A stretch of 32,911 nucleotides of DNA, taken from positions 1 through 32,911 of the forward strand of contig JACMQW010000033.1 in assembly GCA_014376785.1 (NCBI GenBank), written 5' to 3'. Origin of the DNA: Oligoflexia bacterium (GTDB lineage Bacteria; Bdellovibrionota; UBA1018). Each line of letters begins with the position of its first letter. The first letter of the stretch is position 1. The notes below the pieces were generated by a model. That model was not told where the DNA came from. It saw nothing but the letters and a program-made list of their open reading frames with translations, and made no database searches. A program made the position numbers and the translations under genes. Below are positions 31,725 to 32,911 of this stretch, one piece after another.

Positions 31725-32911
31725 TGGGTTCCTCCTTACGATTTTCGCTTTTCTTAGCCTCAGTCCATGTCGAACCGATGCCTCCGTCGACCTGCAGTGG
31801 AATCGCAAACCACGAGACAGGGTCTTCTAGAACTCTTTTAATTTGCACGAATAGACGTTCGGCTTGCTCTTCCGGCGCTTCAAGAATGACTTCATCGTGC
31901 ACATGTAGAAGAAACTTCACGCTGAGTGGCAGCGCTCGCCTGATCTGCACGAGCTTGTATTTGAAAAGCGTGGTTGCCGATCCTTGAATCACCGCATTGA
32001 TTGCCTGCCGTTCGGCTTGATAGCGTTCGTATTCGTCTTCTGAAGATATGGCGTCGATATAGCGCCGACGACCCATCAGACCTTCAGCGAAGCCGGTTAG
32101 ACAGGTTGTTTTGATTGTGCGTTTTTTAAAAAGTTCAATTTCTGGATATCGTTTAAAGAACTTCGAAATAAATCCCTGGGCCTCGGCCAATGATACGCCG
32201 AGATTCGTGGCCATTCGCTTAGCGCCGAGCCCATACATCACACCTAACACCACCTGCTTAGCGATATCCCTCACCGGTGCATTTGTACTTTCATTTGAAA
32301 ATACTTCGGTCGCGAGGCGGGTGTAGAAGTCCTGGTCAGACGAAAATAGTTCACGGAATGCGCCTTCACCAACAAAATGAGCAAGAGCGCGCGGCTCGAT
32401 CTGAGAAAAATCGAATACGATAAGTTTGTGGCCAGGTCGCGATTTGAAGAGTTTTCGTAGTGAAGATTTCTTCTCGATATTTTGGAGATTGGGATTCGAC
32501 GAAGTGCACCTTCCTGTATCCGCACCCAGTGTGTTTATGTACGGATGGATCGCATTCGTGTCAGGGTCGGAGAATCGGAGAATTGTATCGCACTGCTTAA
32601 GCTGACCGATTAGCTTCTGGCGTTGAATTAACGCCTCGATTCGGAAGTCGGGAAGTAGCTGCACGAGTGCCTTGTGCGAGGTCGATACTTTTCCGTTAAG
32701 AAACGCTAAAGGAAGATTCCATTCGCCGTAAACCAATCGCTTTAACTGCAGATGCGAATTCAAGTTTACGCTCGGCGCATTTATCGTAGCTTCGTTAGAA
32801 CTGATCCCACTTTCGGTTTCATAGCGTAGTTCAGATACGGCTCCTCTATCGACGAGGATTCCATTTCGTTCGCATTCTAAATTTACCAATGCGAATGGCC
32901 GCTCGACTTCG
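31711..32911 (-). CDS. Family A DNA polymerase (Pol I-like), C-terminal part; 5' end beyond the window
   Basis: The frame is open through the right edge: before the first possible TTG start (32889) the codons still read 'EVERPFALVNLECERNGILVD', matching the Pol A stretch that links to the polymerase domain. So the gene is cut by the window, not started at 32889. Motif A 'DFSQIEPR' (32389-32412), motif B 'RDIAKQVVLGVMYG' (32230-32271), 'QAINAVIQGSA' and motif C 'HVHDEVIL' (31882-31905) are all present, so the polymerase is probably active. At the position of E. coli Phe762 it has Leu (32245-32247), known from viral Pol A. Whether it has a 3'-5' exonuclease domain cannot be seen. It would copy the element's own DNA. 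Confidence 0.9.
   Translation of the reverse strand, partial: EVERPFALVNLECERNGILVDRGAVSELRYETESGISSNEATINAPSVNLNSHLQLKRLVYGEWNLPLAFLNGKVSTSHKALVQLLPDFRIEALIQRQKLIGQLKQCDTILRFSDPDTNAIHPYINTLGADTGRCTSSNPNLQNIEKKSSLRKLFKSRPGHKLIVFDFSQIEPRALAHFVGEGAFRELFSSDQDFYTRLATEVFSNESTNAPVRDIAKQVVLGVMYGLGAKRMATNLGVSLAEAQGFISKFFKRYPEIELFKKRTIKTTCLTGFAEGLMGRRRYIDAISSEDEYERYQAERQAINAVIQGSATTLFKYKLVQIRRALPLSVKFLLHVHDEVILEAPEEQAERLFVQIKRVLEDPVSWFAIPLQVDGGIGSTWTEAKKSENRKEEPNGNN

Larger units (their letters stand above)
28489..32911 (-). mobile_element. Integrated element (int-xis-zinc ribbon-HUH rep-spoVG-polA), continues past the right edge
   Basis: From the tRNA-Ser-like remnant to the right edge all genes are on the minus strand and all fit a mobile element: tyrosine recombinase, excisionase-like HTH, zinc ribbon, HUH initiator, SpoVG-like protein and a phage-type Pol A. 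Several have strong AAGGAG sites, and sequence is AT-richer than the chromosome to the far left. The tRNA fragment's orientation places the intact tRNA and the other boundary beyond 32911. It could be a prophage, an integrative plasmid or an ICE; no capsid, relaxase or conjugation gene is visible to decide. Confidence 0.72.

Noticed and set aside
32887-32889. TTG as true start of the DNA polymerase gene
   Set aside because: The frame is open to the window edge and the codons before it still match Pol A, so the gene is only cut by the window.
1-32911. CRISPR arrays, insertion sequences, rRNA
   Set aside because: No regularly spaced direct repeats, transposase genes or rRNA-like sequences were seen on either strand.

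Overview
This window reads as a piece of a Gram-negative bacterial chromosome of moderate GC. It has a Tol envelope system, many Sec-type signal peptides, a lipoprotein with a lipobox and a full Leloir galactose set. The style (tolQRAB without an adjacent pal, many unrecognised secreted proteins, a PilZ membrane protein) would fit Bdellovibrionota or a related former deltaproteobacterial lineage. That assignment is an impression from protein style; there is no marker gene here that settles it.

Layout, left to right. (1) 1-251 (-): the start of an FtsE-like ABC ATPase that runs off the left edge. (2) 362-4993 (+): a CPBP-like membrane protein, tolQ, tolR, tolA, tolB and a DoxX-family membrane protein, closed by a strong hairpin at 5028-5068. 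(3) 5086-7881 (-): a very tryptophan-rich small protein, an MFS exporter and a lipoprotein with an HExxH zinc-protease motif; the last has a 23-bp perfect inverted repeat inside its signal-peptide coding region. (4) 8289-14271 (+): cysK with a structured leader, a small unknown protein, a Gly/Tyr/Cys-rich secreted protein, a PilZ membrane protein, an acetyl-CoA hydrolase/CoA-transferase homologue behind a leader that ends in a terminator, and rlmF. (5) 14227-14982 (-): a rhomboid protease, convergent with and overlapping rlmF. (6) 15080-20227: a galactose island, with galM (+) facing a tight minus-strand operon of a sodium/sugar symporter, a 73-aa membrane protein, galT and galK. Together these would import galactose, interconvert its anomers and convert it to Gal-1-P and UDP-Gal/Glc-1-P; galE is not in the window. 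(7) 20419-27871: a run of secreted proteins of unknown function on both strands, including a tiny eight-cysteine protein with mirror-symmetric Cys spacing and a protein made of two tandem repeats. Strong terminators separate several of them.

(8) 28489 to the right edge: an integrated mobile element. Its left boundary is a sequence that looks like the 3' end of a tRNA-Ser gene (28489-28503). Then, all on the minus strand, come a tyrosine recombinase, an excisionase-like HTH protein, a zinc-ribbon protein, an HUH rolling-circle-type replication initiator, a non-coding segment with two adjacent hairpins (possible replication origin), a SpoVG-like protein and a family A DNA polymerase with Leu at the position equivalent to E. 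coli Pol I Phe762. From the orientation of the tRNA fragment the intact tRNA gene should lie beyond the right edge. An element carrying its own Pol A together with an HUH initiator is the most interesting system in the window.
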